DNA of 64,000 bases from Stemphylium vesicarium (GCA_004380135.1 QXCR01000006.1:682001-746000); one strand, 5' to 3'. Numbered from the stretch's first letter, positions 12,617 to 24,678 are shown. Program-made: numbers and translations. Notes: generated by a model from the sequence alone, not told the origin.

Positions 12617-13945
12617 AATGTTCGTCAGGTAGGTAGGTGTGTAGATTCGTTTTTGTCGGACACTAGTCGTGAGGACCAGTGGTGAAGTTGGTGATATCAG
12701 GTGTCGACAAAAAGAAACAAAAGGTCGGGGTAGTCACGTTTCCCGGGCTTGAGTTGCTTTGTAAGTAAGTCGTGGCAACCACGTTCGTCTCTGCTGTCGC
12801 TTTTCCAAACGGTGGGCACCTCAAACGTCTTTAACTCGTCTGCGCAGGTACGTAGGCCTTGATTGTGGGCTAAAACGCCACTCTGGGAACCTTTTCTGTC
12901 CCTTGCTCTTTCGCACTTTAACCCAAATCCGGCCAAATGTGCGGATACGGCTTCTTCGTTCACCCTCCGCGGTGTCCGCACGTGAAAAGCTGCGTGGACT
13001 GACGATTGCCGAGACGTTTCCGGACGTATGAGTTCGGCCGAAGTGTAGTTGTCGGTCTTGTTTTTACGTGGATCCCCTGATGTGCAGAATGATGATTGAA
13101 CGTTTACACTCTATCGAGCGCAGCCACACGTCTTGTCCTGCTCGTGTATCTCGCTCTTTTCGGGCTTTTCGGTCCACTTCGGTCGTTCGTACGAAAGGTG
13201 GCTGAATACTAATCAACGCGGGGGAACAATCTCTTATAGTTCTCACGCCGCCCGCGAAACCTAGGTGGTCCACATAGCATCCCTTAGGTCGCGGAAGGCG
13301 CTCCACGGGATTCATAGCAATTATAGCATTCAGCTCCGAGACGGGACCACGCGGCGCCCGATGGCTGAGGTTGCACCCCTCTGCGGAGAGGCTAGGCGAT
13401 GGGACTTTCGGTGATGCCGTCGCTACAACATCCCTGCCAACCTCCGATACCACCGCCTAATCGTGAGGGTTGCGATTGGGCAGATGGTCAAATTCTGTAA
13501 CCGGGATCTCGCATCTTATTCTAAATGGGGCAACCACCGCACCGTGTATGCATCTTCGGAGGAATCGGGGCATTATCCCTCTACTCGGTAGACGTGACTT
13601 TTGCAGATCGTGGGGATGTTACCACTTGTAGATTAGGCGGTCTGGACTAGATCAACGTTCAGAATTTGTTTAGGAAAATAGCCCAAGGTGCAAAAGAGCG
13701 AAATGAGCGAGCGGGCAGGTATGGATGATGATGAATGCTGATGTCGCAGCGGTTGAAACACATCAACTAGGAAGATTGCCTTATATACGCAAGGTATTAC
13801 TAGATGCAGAGTGGGATACACATCATCAAGACGCGCATTGCTCGAAGATTTATTCACTGGTGGAAGTGCAGCAATTTCTAATCATTTGCCTCATCACATG
13901 CTTGTATGAGCAAGACCCGTATACCGAGGCGGCATTGTCGACCCA
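12617..13945. other. Spacer between the P450 and UstYa-like genes
   Basis: The 1.3-kb stretch holds the P450 promoter and the 3' flank of the UstYa-like gene. Small open frames occur on both strands (for example 13064-13453) but overlap each other and carry no family signal. No precursor-peptide gene with repeated cores and dibasic sites is visible. Confidence 0.5.
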
Positions 13946-14828
13946 CTACTCCGACGATATCCACTTCATATGATTGATCGTTTCTTTCTCAAGGTACTCA
14001 TACACCTGCCCATAGTCTTTGCAAACGTGTTTTGCATCCCATCCATCGCTGCCTCCTCTATCTTCTCCGTGCACGTCGCCAGGAAAGCTTGTAGCGGCGC
14101 CTTCCAACGCCACATCCCCCGTGCACATTATCGCCTGTCTGATGTATTCGAAGCAGTGGTTGATATGCCACGGCATCTTCACCGGGTTTACCGACACTGG
14201 TGAGGCGATGGTAAGCTTCATAGAGTTGTACGCTTCGAGTATCGTGTAGAGACAATGTAATTGGTGCGTGACAGACGTCGTGAATACAGTTTGATTGGGA
14301 TAATCATGAATTGGGTGAGGTAGATTGGAGTATTCGGAAGGGCTCTTGACATTGACATAGCCTAGACCCTCTGGTAGACTTTGTTAGTGCCATGCATGTC
14401 TGAAACGACAAGTATGATACCATACCTGGGACGATGCTCAGCCATGCATGCTGCGTCTCATTGCTCCAAAAATCTGTCGCGTTCTCGGGAGCAAAAACAG
14501 AGCTAGGTTTGAAGCTAACGATTTGCTGGGAGAAGGTCGGGGCGAAGCCGGTGATGTCTCCTGCGAGCTCGTATTGATGGTTTTTAACACGCCTATGCCA
14601 TCTCTTCTCGCCCAACAGCCCAATAATGACAAGTAAAAGGGCAGTGTCTATCATCCACCGGCAACCCTTCACTCTCTCCCATATTGTCTTCCTTCTCCGC
14701 CTGGACGGAACAGCATCCTCTGTATCCCAATCGTCGACTTCGGTACTCGAGTCAGAGTGGTCGTCGGCGTTACGTAGCGCATCGTATCGCTGATTGCGCT
14801 TCGAAGGATCGTTTGTCGCAAATTTCAT
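13946..14828 (-). CDS. UstYa-like oxidase (DUF3328 family)
   Basis: Exons 14828-14426 and 14370-13946, split by a 55-nt intron (GTATGG...CCAG), encode 275 residues. A charged, Ser-rich N-terminal tail precedes one transmembrane segment (about residues 57-73). The lumenal part carries ETQHAWLSIVP and both diagnostic metal-binding HxxHC motifs: HQLHC (170-174) and HINHC (203-207), the latter followed by the family's YIRQ. DUF3328 proteins of the UstYa type catalyse oxidative cyclisation, hydroxylation or halogenation in fungal RiPP and other secondary-metabolite pathways. All motifs are intact, so activity is likely. No RiPP precursor, NRPS or PKS is nearby; only the P450 downstream could be a partner. 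An upstream in-frame ATG at 14873 is an alternative start. Confidence 0.88.
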
Positions 14829-15416
14829 GATGGATACGTTGTTGCTAGATTTGTAGGGCGCGGATACTACCATTACAATGGCTACTCTGTAGGAAGTATG
14901 GCGGTGGTAAGTATACAAAAAGGAAAACGGCCTTCATGCGCATCATGTCCATGGTATGAGGTGCTCAAACGCCTGATGCGACGCCAATTGTCGGATGATG
15001 CACATCGAGCCTTGAGTCTGCTTAGGCCGCCGCCGCGATTTCCTTGGTATCGTTAGCAACGCATTACACTCCCCGCTGTCATTTCAGAAGCGCATGGAGA
15101 CAGCAATCTGGCGCGTCGGAGGGCTGATCACGGTCATAGACATGAGAGGCGGCCAAGGGGGCTGCCGTCGGCTCCAGCAAGCGCCGACGCGCCTACGCGT
15201 CTGTCCGTCTTCACCCAGTTCGCAGCCTTGACACCTCCACATGTGAACTCGCAACATGGACACTAGTCAGTCTGTAGGTAAAGAGAAGGAATCAAGATTC
15301 GATACAGACTGCAGACACTCCCTTGAGAGAGGCTTATGACATGCGCCCATCTGCTTCGTACTATCCTTCTACACACCAAACCCATGCGTCTACCACCACG
15401 AGTCTGCGAAGCGCAT
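14829..15416. other. Spacer upstream of the UstYa-like gene
   Basis: The 588-bp stretch should hold the promoter of the UstYa-like gene and the 3' flank of the next minus-strand gene. I see no gene in it. Confidence 0.4.
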
Positions 15417-17381
15417 CTACTCGACTATCCTGACATGTCGCTGATCAGTAGCCTCCTGCGGTGGATGAAGGATTGAGGGTGATTCGCCCTTCTCTAGCGC
15501 CTGCCTCACACGCGCTTTGACAGCAGGTAGCCTAACCTCAGGAATCCCACCCGACATCAGGTGGTTGAGATCCTCTGCCGACAACCTTTTGGATCGATTC
15601 TGCACTCTTGCCGCATTGTTTCTGTTGTGCATTCGTTTTCGGGCTAGAGCCACTGAATCTCGACGCTCAAATAGCTCTGGCGACACTTTTCCCGAGTGGA
15701 CGAGCCGAGAGTGGGCTATGGTGACCGAGTCGCGATGTCCACAGAACCTTATGTCTGCTTCTTCGAGGTTTGAGAGCTGACGGACCATTCCAGCTTGCTT
15801 AGCCTTTCCAAATCCAGGGTGAGCGTCAGGGCTGGGCACGACGAGAGACTGCTCCGGGGGCTGAAGCATATCGTGAGAAACCTGTGGCTTTATTTCGTGC
15901 AAAGCAGTTCGCAACGACATCTCTTCCTGGGAGACGGTTCTGGTCAGGGGCGCACTTGTTGGGCGAGAGACGTGATTGGAAGAAGTGACACTAGTCATTT
16001 GGCTGTTTGGAGGTACCGATAATGTCGAAACTTCTTCTTCGTCCTCCACAGCACAGTCGTAGCTTGTGGCTCTGCCATCATCATCTGGGAAGACTACAAT
16101 GGTAGGCTTGAACCCCTCCGACGGACTGTTCCAGGTTCCAGCCCATCCGGCGAGCTTCGAGTTGACTCGCTCGAGGCCACGCCTGGCACCCGGACTGACT
16201 GTTTCCAGAGAGTGACTTGCCGAAGAGCTTCTTCGGCCTCTCATTCTAATATTGTGCTCTGATGGTACGTCGTCCCATATCACCTCGTAGCTGCCACTTT
16301 TTGTCTCTATTATCTGCATGGTCGGTGTTGCTGGATCAGGAACGTCATCGTTGGTAACATCCTGCGCGTTCTATGCGGGTGCAATAGCGATGACATGTAC
16401 AGCTGTACGCGTGACTGCCGGATCGGCCACACTACTCTTGACTATGCTGATTGTGTTCGGGCAAGATGGTGGTTTCTTGACCGTCTTTCCTGGCTTGCTG
16501 GTTGGAGTAGAGATTGTTTCGGCACAATGCATGGAAGGGTCGGTCGCGCTCTCTAGCGTCACATCTATCTGAGGTAGCAAAACAGATGGCTTGGAGCCAC
16601 TTTCCTCGAAATCAACCGTCTTGACGCGACGAAGAGTCCGCCTGTCGGAATCGGTCATACCCTGGACAAGACCTCCGGGCGGTGTAGTAGTGGCGCTCTT
16701 CGCTTTCTTCTTGATGCAAGGTTTCAACGGCAACTCACGTTCGCGTGTCTTGGGGTTTGCGAATGCTTTTGTTAGGTCGGGATCTGAGCTCGAGCGTACG
16801 GGAGTGGATCTAGTTGGGACTGGCCTTGTTCTCGTCAACGGTTCGTCTCTGGTGGGTCTACGCCGAAGTTGATCATGTCTATGGGAACGTTCGTTGGAAG
16901 GTTTTGGCACTTCGCCGAACTGCCTCTCTAGACTTGTGGATGATGTTGTGGGATCATGGGAAGCAGATCTCGGCTCAGTCCGCGAGCTACTGATAGACCG
17001 TCTTGTAGTAGGGCGGGCCGAATGTCTCAGCGTTTGCGGTGTAGATGGAATCGAATGGTCTAAGTGACGCTCGTCGTCTTTGAATCGAATCGCATTCAAC
17101 GTCGCAGTCGCGGTTAACCGCTCGTTTCGTACTTGACTCGGGATGATCAACTCACTCGCAGATCTCTTTAGTGAATGCCTCAGGGCTGCTTTCCCACCCT
17201 TCCTCGCGCTCCTACGCTCTGCTTCTTTGTAGGCATCATCGATTGTCGGGCTCAAAAATGACGGGTATGATCCTTCGTCTCCGCTCGGAGTAGGTGGTGG
17301 AGCGTCTGGGGCAGCAGGCTTATCTGGCGTAAGGTATGTGGTGAGCTTTGTGATCAAACCGTCACTCGAAGGCCCAAGCAT
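15417..17381 (-). CDS. Large disordered protein of unknown function, interrupted by one in-frame TAG
   Basis: One continuous minus-strand frame runs from ATG 17381 to TAG 15417-15419 (655 codons) and is broken only by a TAG at 16371-16373, after 336 residues. Seventeen further sense codons separate that stop from the second long block. The product is rich in Ser, Thr, Pro and Arg with many basic patches and no recognised domain. A block with SGSYEVIWDDVP lies just after the break, and repeated RRDSVALAR / HRDSVTIAH type elements lie near the C-terminus. The break may be a true nonsense change (CAG to TAG), a sequencing error, or lie inside a short intron; a 39-nt frame-preserving GTACAT...GCGCAG candidate and an 87-nt GTACAT...ATGCAG candidate exist. 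I do not recognise the family. Confidence 0.7.
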
Positions 17382-18319
17382 TGTTTTGAAGATGTCTCGA
17401 GTTGCTAGAGCGGTAGGTAGTCGTGTTAGGAAGGAGGTAAGTGCTGTAATTGTCGATATAGATGACTTTCGGGGTAAGGCGTCCGGAACGTTAAAATGGA
17501 TTAGGTGGGCTTGGGAGGGGAGTGAGGTAAGAAGTTCGTGTGTACATGATAATGATACACAACAACAGGGTTGAGGAAGAGGTGCGCCGCTCCTCGCTCC
17601 TATGTTCCTGCCTGCATCGCGCCATCATGTTCTGGCTTCAGGAAGCCGCATGTTTTTTCCGGATGAATTGTAGGCGTTGCTTTGTCTCGATCGCGGATGA
17701 TTCTCGGGCCATGCAGAGACGCGCCTCTAGAAGCGAGGATCCCAGGGAACGCTGGCGAACTGAGATGAATGTCTTCTTAGAAGTAACAAATTCCTAACAA
17801 TGTCATCGCTGAAAAGCCAAGACATGCAGCATCACATATGTGAATGCGGGAATGCCAATGCGCCCTGCCCAATCTGGTATAACGCCTTCCTCGGCAGGAA
17901 TCCCGATCAGCGACTCACAGCTTCCCTCCAGACAACGTGCGCTTCCATCTCCACAAGTTCGCGTCATCATTGGGAGATTTACAAGGAACCTTTACTTCTG
18001 GCTTACATGCTGATGTACCTCGATGGCATTCAACGAAAAGTACTCGTTCCTGTGTCCCACGCTACCCGCCTGCCAACACGGCCCAGATAGACGCCATGCG
18101 GGCATCTGGGAATAAAGGTCATTGCCTCTTCATTTCCAACCAAACAGATATGGCACGTGTGGTGAGTATGCTTGACATGCAGCCGGGATGTGTTCGCGTG
18201 CCTTGCTATGGGATCGCGTCATCTCGTGGGAAGTACCTTCCTTTGCAGATATTAATACAAGACCCCGATCCATCTCAAGCTCCCCTGTCTGAGCACGCGA
18301 CAACAATCTACTCATCAAC
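17382..18319. promoter_or_regulatory. Divergent promoter region between the disordered-protein gene and the phytase-like gene
   Basis: This 938-bp spacer separates two divergently transcribed genes. It should contain both promoters. Short open frames at 17540-18090 overlap in several frames and show no family signal. Confidence 0.45.
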
Positions 18320-19986
18320 ATGACATTCATAGCTTCGCTCAGTCTGTTTGCTCTGCCCGCGATCCAGGTTCTTGCGGGCCCAATCGTTGCCCGTGACGAT
18401 TATCTTTCCACCCAACCTGCGGCTAATGTCACTACCTGCAATGGTAAGCTATACACCTACGAAGAGCTTGCCGGTTACGGGACGATAGCCAGCGATGCCC
18501 GCGACAAGTTTGGCGATACCATTGGCGGCCTCGGTAGTGCCATTGCTTTCGATAAGAAGTCGTGGAAGTACAAGAAGGGATCCTACCAAGGCGAGCTCTG
18601 GGGATTACCTGACCGAGGATGGAATACTCAGGGAACACAAAACACCCAGACGAGGATCCACAAGTTCAGCGTTGTCTTCACACCGGTCGAAGCTACCCTC
18701 GCAGAGCCAGCGGGCACGAATTTCCAGCTCTCTTACCTGGACACCTTACTGCTCACTGGCCCAGATGGAACGCCGCTTACTGGACTTGATCCCACGGACA
18801 CTATCACATACTCCGATTATCCTACGCTTCCCTTGGCTAGATGTAAGTTCTGACGTCTTTTCTTGATGAAGATTCACTAATGTTTGTAGACACTGGCAAT
18901 GGCTTTGGCCAAAACGGTACTGGCGGTGCTCGAGTGCCGCTTGATACGGAAGGCCTGGTATTAGGAGGCGACAAAACTTTCTGGATCAGCGACGAATATG
19001 CCGCCTACGTCTATCAATTCGACAGAAAAGGCAAGATGATCAAGGCTATTCGTTCCCCAGATGCACTGGTTCCCCGTCGCAACGGCACGGATAACTTCAG
19101 CGCTGATTCCCCTCCCATTTACGACCCAGACTTTGAGATTACGCCTGAAGATCCCACCAGTGGTCGAGGCAATAACCAAGGTCTAGAGGCACTTACCGCT
19201 AGCCCAGATGGCAAGTACCTGTACACCATGCTCCAATCTTCTACCATTCAAGATGGTGGTAGCTCCTCGAAGAAGCGTCGGAACACCCGTCTTCTCAAGT
19301 ACCGTGTCAAGAACGACAAGACGACTCTGGAAGCCGAATATGTCGTTCAGCTTCCAGTCCTCCCAACCGGGCGTGTCGCGAGTCAGTCCGAGATGCACTA
19401 CATCTCAGAAACCCAATTCCTCGTACTTGCGCGCGACTCGGACGCTGGTCAAGGCGCCGAGAACACCGAGTCCGTCTACCGCAACGCTGACGTTATTGAC
19501 ATATCTGATGCCACAAATGTCGCAGGAACGGATGCTGACGCATTTGGGGGACAAATCGCTAGCGAGGACGGTAAATTGAAGAGTGGTATTGTGCCTGCTA
19601 CCTACTGCGCATGGCTCTCATACAACAACAATGACGAACTGGCCAAGTTCGGTCTCCACAATGGGGGTGAGCAAGACTCAAGCTTGCTTAACGAGAAGTG
19701 GGAGAGCTTCGCGATGCTGCCAGTTGACAAAGATGACAAGATTGGGAGGAGCGAGAGGCAGGATGAGGATGAGGGAAAACAGTACTATCTCGTGTCCTTT
19801 TCAGACAACGACTTCATTACGCAGAATGGTAAGCCAGCCCGCTGGAGTTCGATCGCATCATATTAATGTCATTTAGGCTACATCAATTTTGGGCAAAACC
19901 AATACGTGGATGAAAGTGGTAACAACATCGATACCCAAGTCCTCGTTTTCAAGGTGAAGCTCCCTAAGGGGGCCAATCCTTTGTAG
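18320..19986 (+). CDS. Secreted phytase-like (esterase-like activity of phytase) domain protein
   Basis: Three exons, 18320-18842, 18890-19828 and 19877-19986 (introns of 47 and 48 nt, GTAAGT/GTAAGC donors, TAG acceptors), encode 523 residues. A cleavable signal peptide covers about residues 1-20 (hydrophobic, ending VLAG). The mature part matches the phytase-like beta-propeller family: LPDRGWNTQ, LDTEGL, FWISDEYAAYVYQFD, and NNQGLEALTASPDGKYLYTMLQS, where the E/D-rich loops are likely metal ligands. Several N-x-S/T sites suit an extracellular or wall protein. Real phytase activity has not been shown for most members of this family, so the substrate is uncertain. The neighbours suggest no pathway. 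Confidence 0.9.
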
Positions 19987-20115
19987 GTCGACATACATGG
20001 GATGCCAGGCGACTAAGCTCGTTATACAACAAAAGTAGCTAGCAACACTTTCATCATGTACATTTAGCTATTTTTGAATATATCCGGAGACTTCCCTATG
20101 ACCTGCCTTTTGACT

Positions 20116-21029
20116 TCAAGTACAAAACTGCGGAATCATAGCCACGACAACATAGGCAACCCACATCGTCACCACTTTCCCGTCTCTTTCCACCGGAAGT
20201 CCCACGTATTTCCTCCTGCCCTCTTCCTCCACCAAAGCAAGTACCACATCCATCAGTGGCGTCACCACAGCCGCTACAGCAACTATCTCGAAAGCCCAAA
20301 GCCAAATCTTTACCAGTAAACTCCCCATCTACTTCTCCACAACATAAAACCACTCCCATATATCCTCATACTCCCCCATCGGCCGATACCACCCGCATTT
20401 TCCCACCACCAAACAACCCAACACGACAGCCCAAAAGCTCAGCAACCCAGGCGCAGCGCAACAAACATCTTGCACCCCACTTACATCTCTGCTCTCCCCC
20501 ACCAAAAGTCCCAACAAATCATTAACACCGAAGCCGAGAGCAACAACATACACGCACCCCACTAGCACCTCCGCCCCCCCCCCCCCCAATGACTCCGCGG
20601 ACGAAACCCCACGCCCAGACGCTCCTTCTTCGCCTCATCACGCATCTTCAGACAGGACCCCGCCATCAGCCCGCCCGCAAACACAGGCAGCAAAGCCGCG
20701 ACGCCGAAGAACTCGCCGATTCCGAACTCGGCCAGCATAAACTTTGCGCCGTGGCGCGAGCTCGATGTGGCGCTGAAGACGTGGGCGAAGGCTAGGAGCT
20801 GGATCAGGAAACTGAGCATCCCGTAGAGTGTGCATAGGAAGGCGTTGAGGCGGTGGCGGTGTAGGGTGGTGGTGTGGGTTAGGTGGCGGAGGGGGAGGGG
20901 TCGCTTTTGGAGGTAGGCGATGCGGAGGAGGGTTGTGAGTGTGAGGAGGTGGAGGCCGGTTAGGCTGTAGGGTGCGGCGAATTAGGGGAGGATGGGTAGG
21001 GGTGGGGTGGTTGTGGGTGAAGAGGCCAT
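20116..21029 (-). pseudogene. Degraded multi-pass membrane protein gene
   Basis: Starting at an ATG at 21029, the frame encodes a short Pro/Thr-rich start, meets TAA at codon 16 (20982-20984), and then reads on with hydrophobic membrane-like segments (around 20819-20600, with LSFLIQLLAFAHVF and GVAALLPVFAGGL). A run of 14 C (20574-20587) then shifts the frame. The next frame continues with more hydrophobic segments, is cut by TAG at 20329-20331, and resumes in frame (MGSLLVKIWLWAFEIV) to a TGA at 20116. Both stops could derive from CAA/CAG by C-to-T at CpA. Three breaks make a pseudogene likely, though homopolymer sequencing error or missed introns could explain part of it. The parent family is not recognised. 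Confidence 0.5.
20574..20587. repeat. Homopolymer of 14 C inside the degraded membrane-protein gene
   Basis: Fourteen consecutive C on the plus strand (G on the coding strand) sit exactly where the two membrane-protein reading frames are out of register. One more or two fewer bases would put them in frame. Slippage in the organism or a base-calling error is equally possible. Confidence 0.9.
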
Positions 21030-21676
21030 GGTGTTGGTTTGGGCAATGGTATGGGTTTTCGTGTGAAGAGGCCCTTTTGTTATAGATATTACTTTTATCG
21101 GGAGATGTGTACTGTTAAGGGCTCGTTATGTGAAATCTTTTAAACAGGGTCTCGGGGGCCCGATGCATGACGTTTCATGTTATCTGAAGAACCGTTATGA
21201 GCTTGCTAGCGAACCATGGTTGGTGATGACATTTTATCAGTGGCTTTCCATTGGCTGAAGTGAACATAATTACCTCTATCGGGAGAACAGAAGTTTGGTA
21301 TCGGTAGTCTTTCTCCACAAGCACGCGAGGATGTTACCCACCAAAAAATCGTCTCTCTTATTCTGAACAACTCACTTCTGTGGCAATGATCTGCGGGTGA
21401 CTGAACTAAATGGCAACTTCTTGGATAGAATATAAGGATTGATGTAACTAACCTGACATGCATGGGTGGCGTCACGCGCATGAATGTGCATGTTCTAAAT
21501 TACATGATGAACACCTTGAGAGATACCCTCCCTTATCGCACGATTCCATGCATCATCGGTGATGCTGAGCCCTGTAAGCCGTGCATGTTCAGCAGCGGCT
21601 TTCCCAACAATTGCAAAGATTGAAATCAAAACAGTTTTGAACTCCATACGCCCCGATCCAATAGAAAGACCCTAAC
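21030..21676. other. Gene-free spacer
   Basis: The 647-bp stretch holds the former promoter side of the degraded membrane-protein gene and the 3' flank of the next minus-strand gene. It is fairly A/T-rich and no gene is visible. Confidence 0.4.
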
Positions 21677-24600
21677 TCATTCACTGTCTGACCCAGAGGT
21701 CTCTTCGTCCGATGATGACACCTCAGGTTGATGGCGGGGTGTAGGTGCATATGGTATCACCCTGGAAGGCTGACAGATCTCCCTTCCATCAATCTCACCC
21801 TCTTCCAAATCATCGATACTGCGCTTCTTCGGAACAAGCGACATGGTGTGGCCATCGCGAGAAGTGCGGCGGTGCAAGTTCGATGCTGAGGTATTGGCCT
21901 GGTTGGGATATACGGAGCTGTCCCTCGAAAGATCGCTTTGAGCGCGGAACGATACATTCGCATTCGAATGCTCATTCTCGTCTTCCGCCTTCTCTTTGTC
22001 CTCCTCTCGCTTGCTCAACTCACTGTCGATTTGCTCGATAGCTATTCGCAGAGCCTCGTCCTCTTTGTGGCCTCCAGCGACGAACTGGAGATACGCCTTC
22101 GAGCACATCTGGTTGTGCGTGACGATCGTGCGACCCTTCTTCTCGGTAGGCTTGCTGACGTTGTACGGTTTGCGAGGCTTCCATTTCGACAAACCTGGTG
22201 CTTCTTGGCGAACAGTGACACCTGGAGGGAGGTAAAAGTCCATTACCTCATGCTTACCTTGGCCGCCCTTGTTCGATCCACAGCCTGGGCATGACTTTTT
22301 ATCGCCGGCTAGGTAGTATCGCCCGAGAGCATGGTTGACATCGCATCGCCAGGCAAGTTTCTCATGTCGATGTTGCTTCTCCCAGTAGTAACCATCCGGA
22401 ATTTCTTGGCCATGCTCCATGCTGGCAGAGCCGCTGATATGGGGACCGAGATCAGGCTCAGGCTCGGGTCCTGGTTCTTGCGTGGGCGTTTTCGGGGGAG
22501 GTTTCGGCGCGAGGAAATGGACAACGGCCTTGACGCCCCTTTGGATAGCTTCTTCTTCGGTCGCACCAGAGTTCATGGCTCCCCAGTAGGCATCCTTGGC
22601 AATACCATTATGACATACGCTGCTGGACTTGCGGGGCTTGCTCGAGGGTTTGTTGGGCTTCCAACGTATGTTTGGCGCAGGTTGGTAGAAGAAAGATCTC
22701 GTGGGCAAGTAGAAGTCCATAAAGACAATGTTGTTGTGGCCATCATTAACATTAGTGTTACAGCCCCTACAGCTCTTGCGGTCACCAGCGTTGTAGTAAT
22801 GTCCCATGGCGTGCTTCATGCCGCATCGCCAGGCAGGTTTCTCGTCTAGAGAGGTGCGCTCGAAGCTTGCTGTAGGGGGAAGTTCTTGATGTAACTCAAG
22901 AGTCCTCGACCCACTCGGATGAGATTTGGCGAATACAGGTTTTACGGGGCTTTTATTTGAAAGAATTGTAGATTGTTTCGATGAGAATGCCTTCTTCTTC
23001 GACTTCTTCTTAGACCGCTCATCAAAGATAGCACCAGCTTCAATCTTCTCTTTCGTAGTCGCGTTGTCCGTTCTCTTCTTAATGCCATTGTTTGCAGTGT
23101 ACTCCTTTAACGCGAGAGTTGAAGATTGTGCTCCATGTGCTGCCGGGCTCAGACTACCAGGTTCTGGTTCAAACATATCCATCGTGAGGTCTGCGACACG
23201 GCTGGTGTCATCTGTTGGCTGGTGGTAGGGCGGGAACTTCTGCTCCTGCTCTTTAGTTTCGATTATCTGGACCTTGGTTTGGCTGCCTCTTTCGGTAGGA
23301 CGAAGGCCCATAGCCTGGGCTACTGATAAGACCTCAGTTCTGCCGTGGGGCAGTTCGTGCAGTGGCGTTTCCCACCTATGTCCAAGTCGCCGCTTGCAAT
23401 TATGCATCATTCGCCAGAAATGTTCTTTCGCGGTAGGCTCAACGCCGTTGTTTTGAAGCGGTGAGTCGACACGACGGGGCTTGAGGGTATCACTGGCGCA
23501 ATGTTCGGAGACATCCTGGGGCTGGGTGAGTGGTACTCGCAAGATCTCAGGGGTATTCTGTTCATGTCCTGGACGTGACAGAATCTGAGGGGTCGTGTCT
23601 TGTTGATTGCTCCAGGCTAACGGTATAAATGGCTCTCGAGAAACACCAGACACGTCTGATTCTGTGACCACATCGGGATGAGCACGTCGGGCCATTGGCA
23701 GGCCGGGGTACTCTGCTTCTCCATACACGGATGCGAAGTCCAGCCAGTTGCCACGTCCTGCAACAACTCGGTCTTCTCTGGTCGCTGCCCCAGACTGATG
23801 TTGACCTCTGCGCTTCTTCGATGTTGAAAGTTTGACAGCACGACCGGTAGGCAGGGTCCTGCCAAAGTTGTCCTTGCGAAACAGTGTGTTGAAAATGGCA
23901 TCCACATCTTCCAAAGGGTCCATACCGTGAACAGCATTATATTCTCTGGTTGAATAGCGCACCATGGGCGGATCGGAACTAGTATAGTGCCATGACGTGT
24001 TCGCTTTTTCGGCCACATGGAATAGGTTACCAGGGCCATATCCTGAAAAGGGCGAGGTGTCGAAAGAGTGAACATCGAAGAACGGGGCGCCGTCTTTACC
24101 ATCTCTTGCCAAGAGGTGGACAGCACGACAGTGGGCGTTCCAGACCATCTTCTTGGTGATCTCGTTGACCTCATGTGTGACCGCCTTCAGGTATTCTCCC
24201 AAAGTTTGGCGCACACCAAGTTCGTCATCGGTGCATTGTGATATGCGGTCGTGATGCAGAGCATGGGCTATAAAGTTCCTCAGGAAGGTAGCTTCGTATG
24301 CCTTCTGGCTAGCTTGGTAGAGGACAAAGTTCGAATAATCTTCTTTGGAAGGAATGCGCCGGTTGAGGCGAACGCCAGTACGGGCTCGCTGAACTCGTGT
24401 AAGGCCCGGACGAGCGCTACCAGCTCTCGGAGGGGCTGCGCGGTGTTAGTCGCATATCTTAAAGTAAGGATCTGCTGCTTACCCGGACCAAGGGGCAGAC
24501 CGCATGGTATGTTGTGCTCGCCATAAGAGTCTGCAACGAAAAGCGACTGGTAATTCTTCTCAACATCTGCGTATGGGTCAAGATGACCAGGATCGGTGGT

Positions 24601-24678
24601 AATCTCGATGAGCTTGGGGGACGGAGAGGTCAAGGTGCCATCGCTCCAGTCAACCTCATCTTCGTCTGCGTAGTCCAT
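21677..24678 (-). CDS. Protein of unknown function with a duplicated C-x3-H-x13-C-x2-C module
   Basis: Exons 24678-24483 and 24435-21677 (47-nt intron, GTAAGC...GCAG) encode 984 residues. The acidic start (MDYADEDEVDW) is followed by a conserved-looking N-terminal region to about residue 260 (SKEDYSNFVLYQAS, HDRISQC, KKMVWNAHCRAVHLLA), then a long disordered, charged linker. Two copies of a roughly 105-residue module begin at Trp601 and Trp761. Each reads WRC-x3-HA-x2-x-YY-x-AGD-[RK]-KSC-x-GC, then MDFYLP, then WKP-[NR]-KP, and a helical end rich in EEA/DEA. The Cys/His spacing is identical in both copies, which suggests a zinc-binding fold; this is inference. The C-terminus is acidic and Ser-rich. 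I do not recognise a named family. The gene is divergent from the glucosidase II beta gene. Confidence 0.85.

Noticed and set aside
13924..13929. CCGAGG hexamer resembling a fatty-acid response element
   Set aside because: A single six-base match is expected by chance at this density, and it lies at the 3' end of the UstYa-like gene rather than near the P450 start.
20329..20400. Intron that would remove the TAG at 20329 in the degraded membrane-protein gene
   Set aside because: The only reasonable donor (GTATCG) gives a stop codon at the junction, so it does not rescue the frame.
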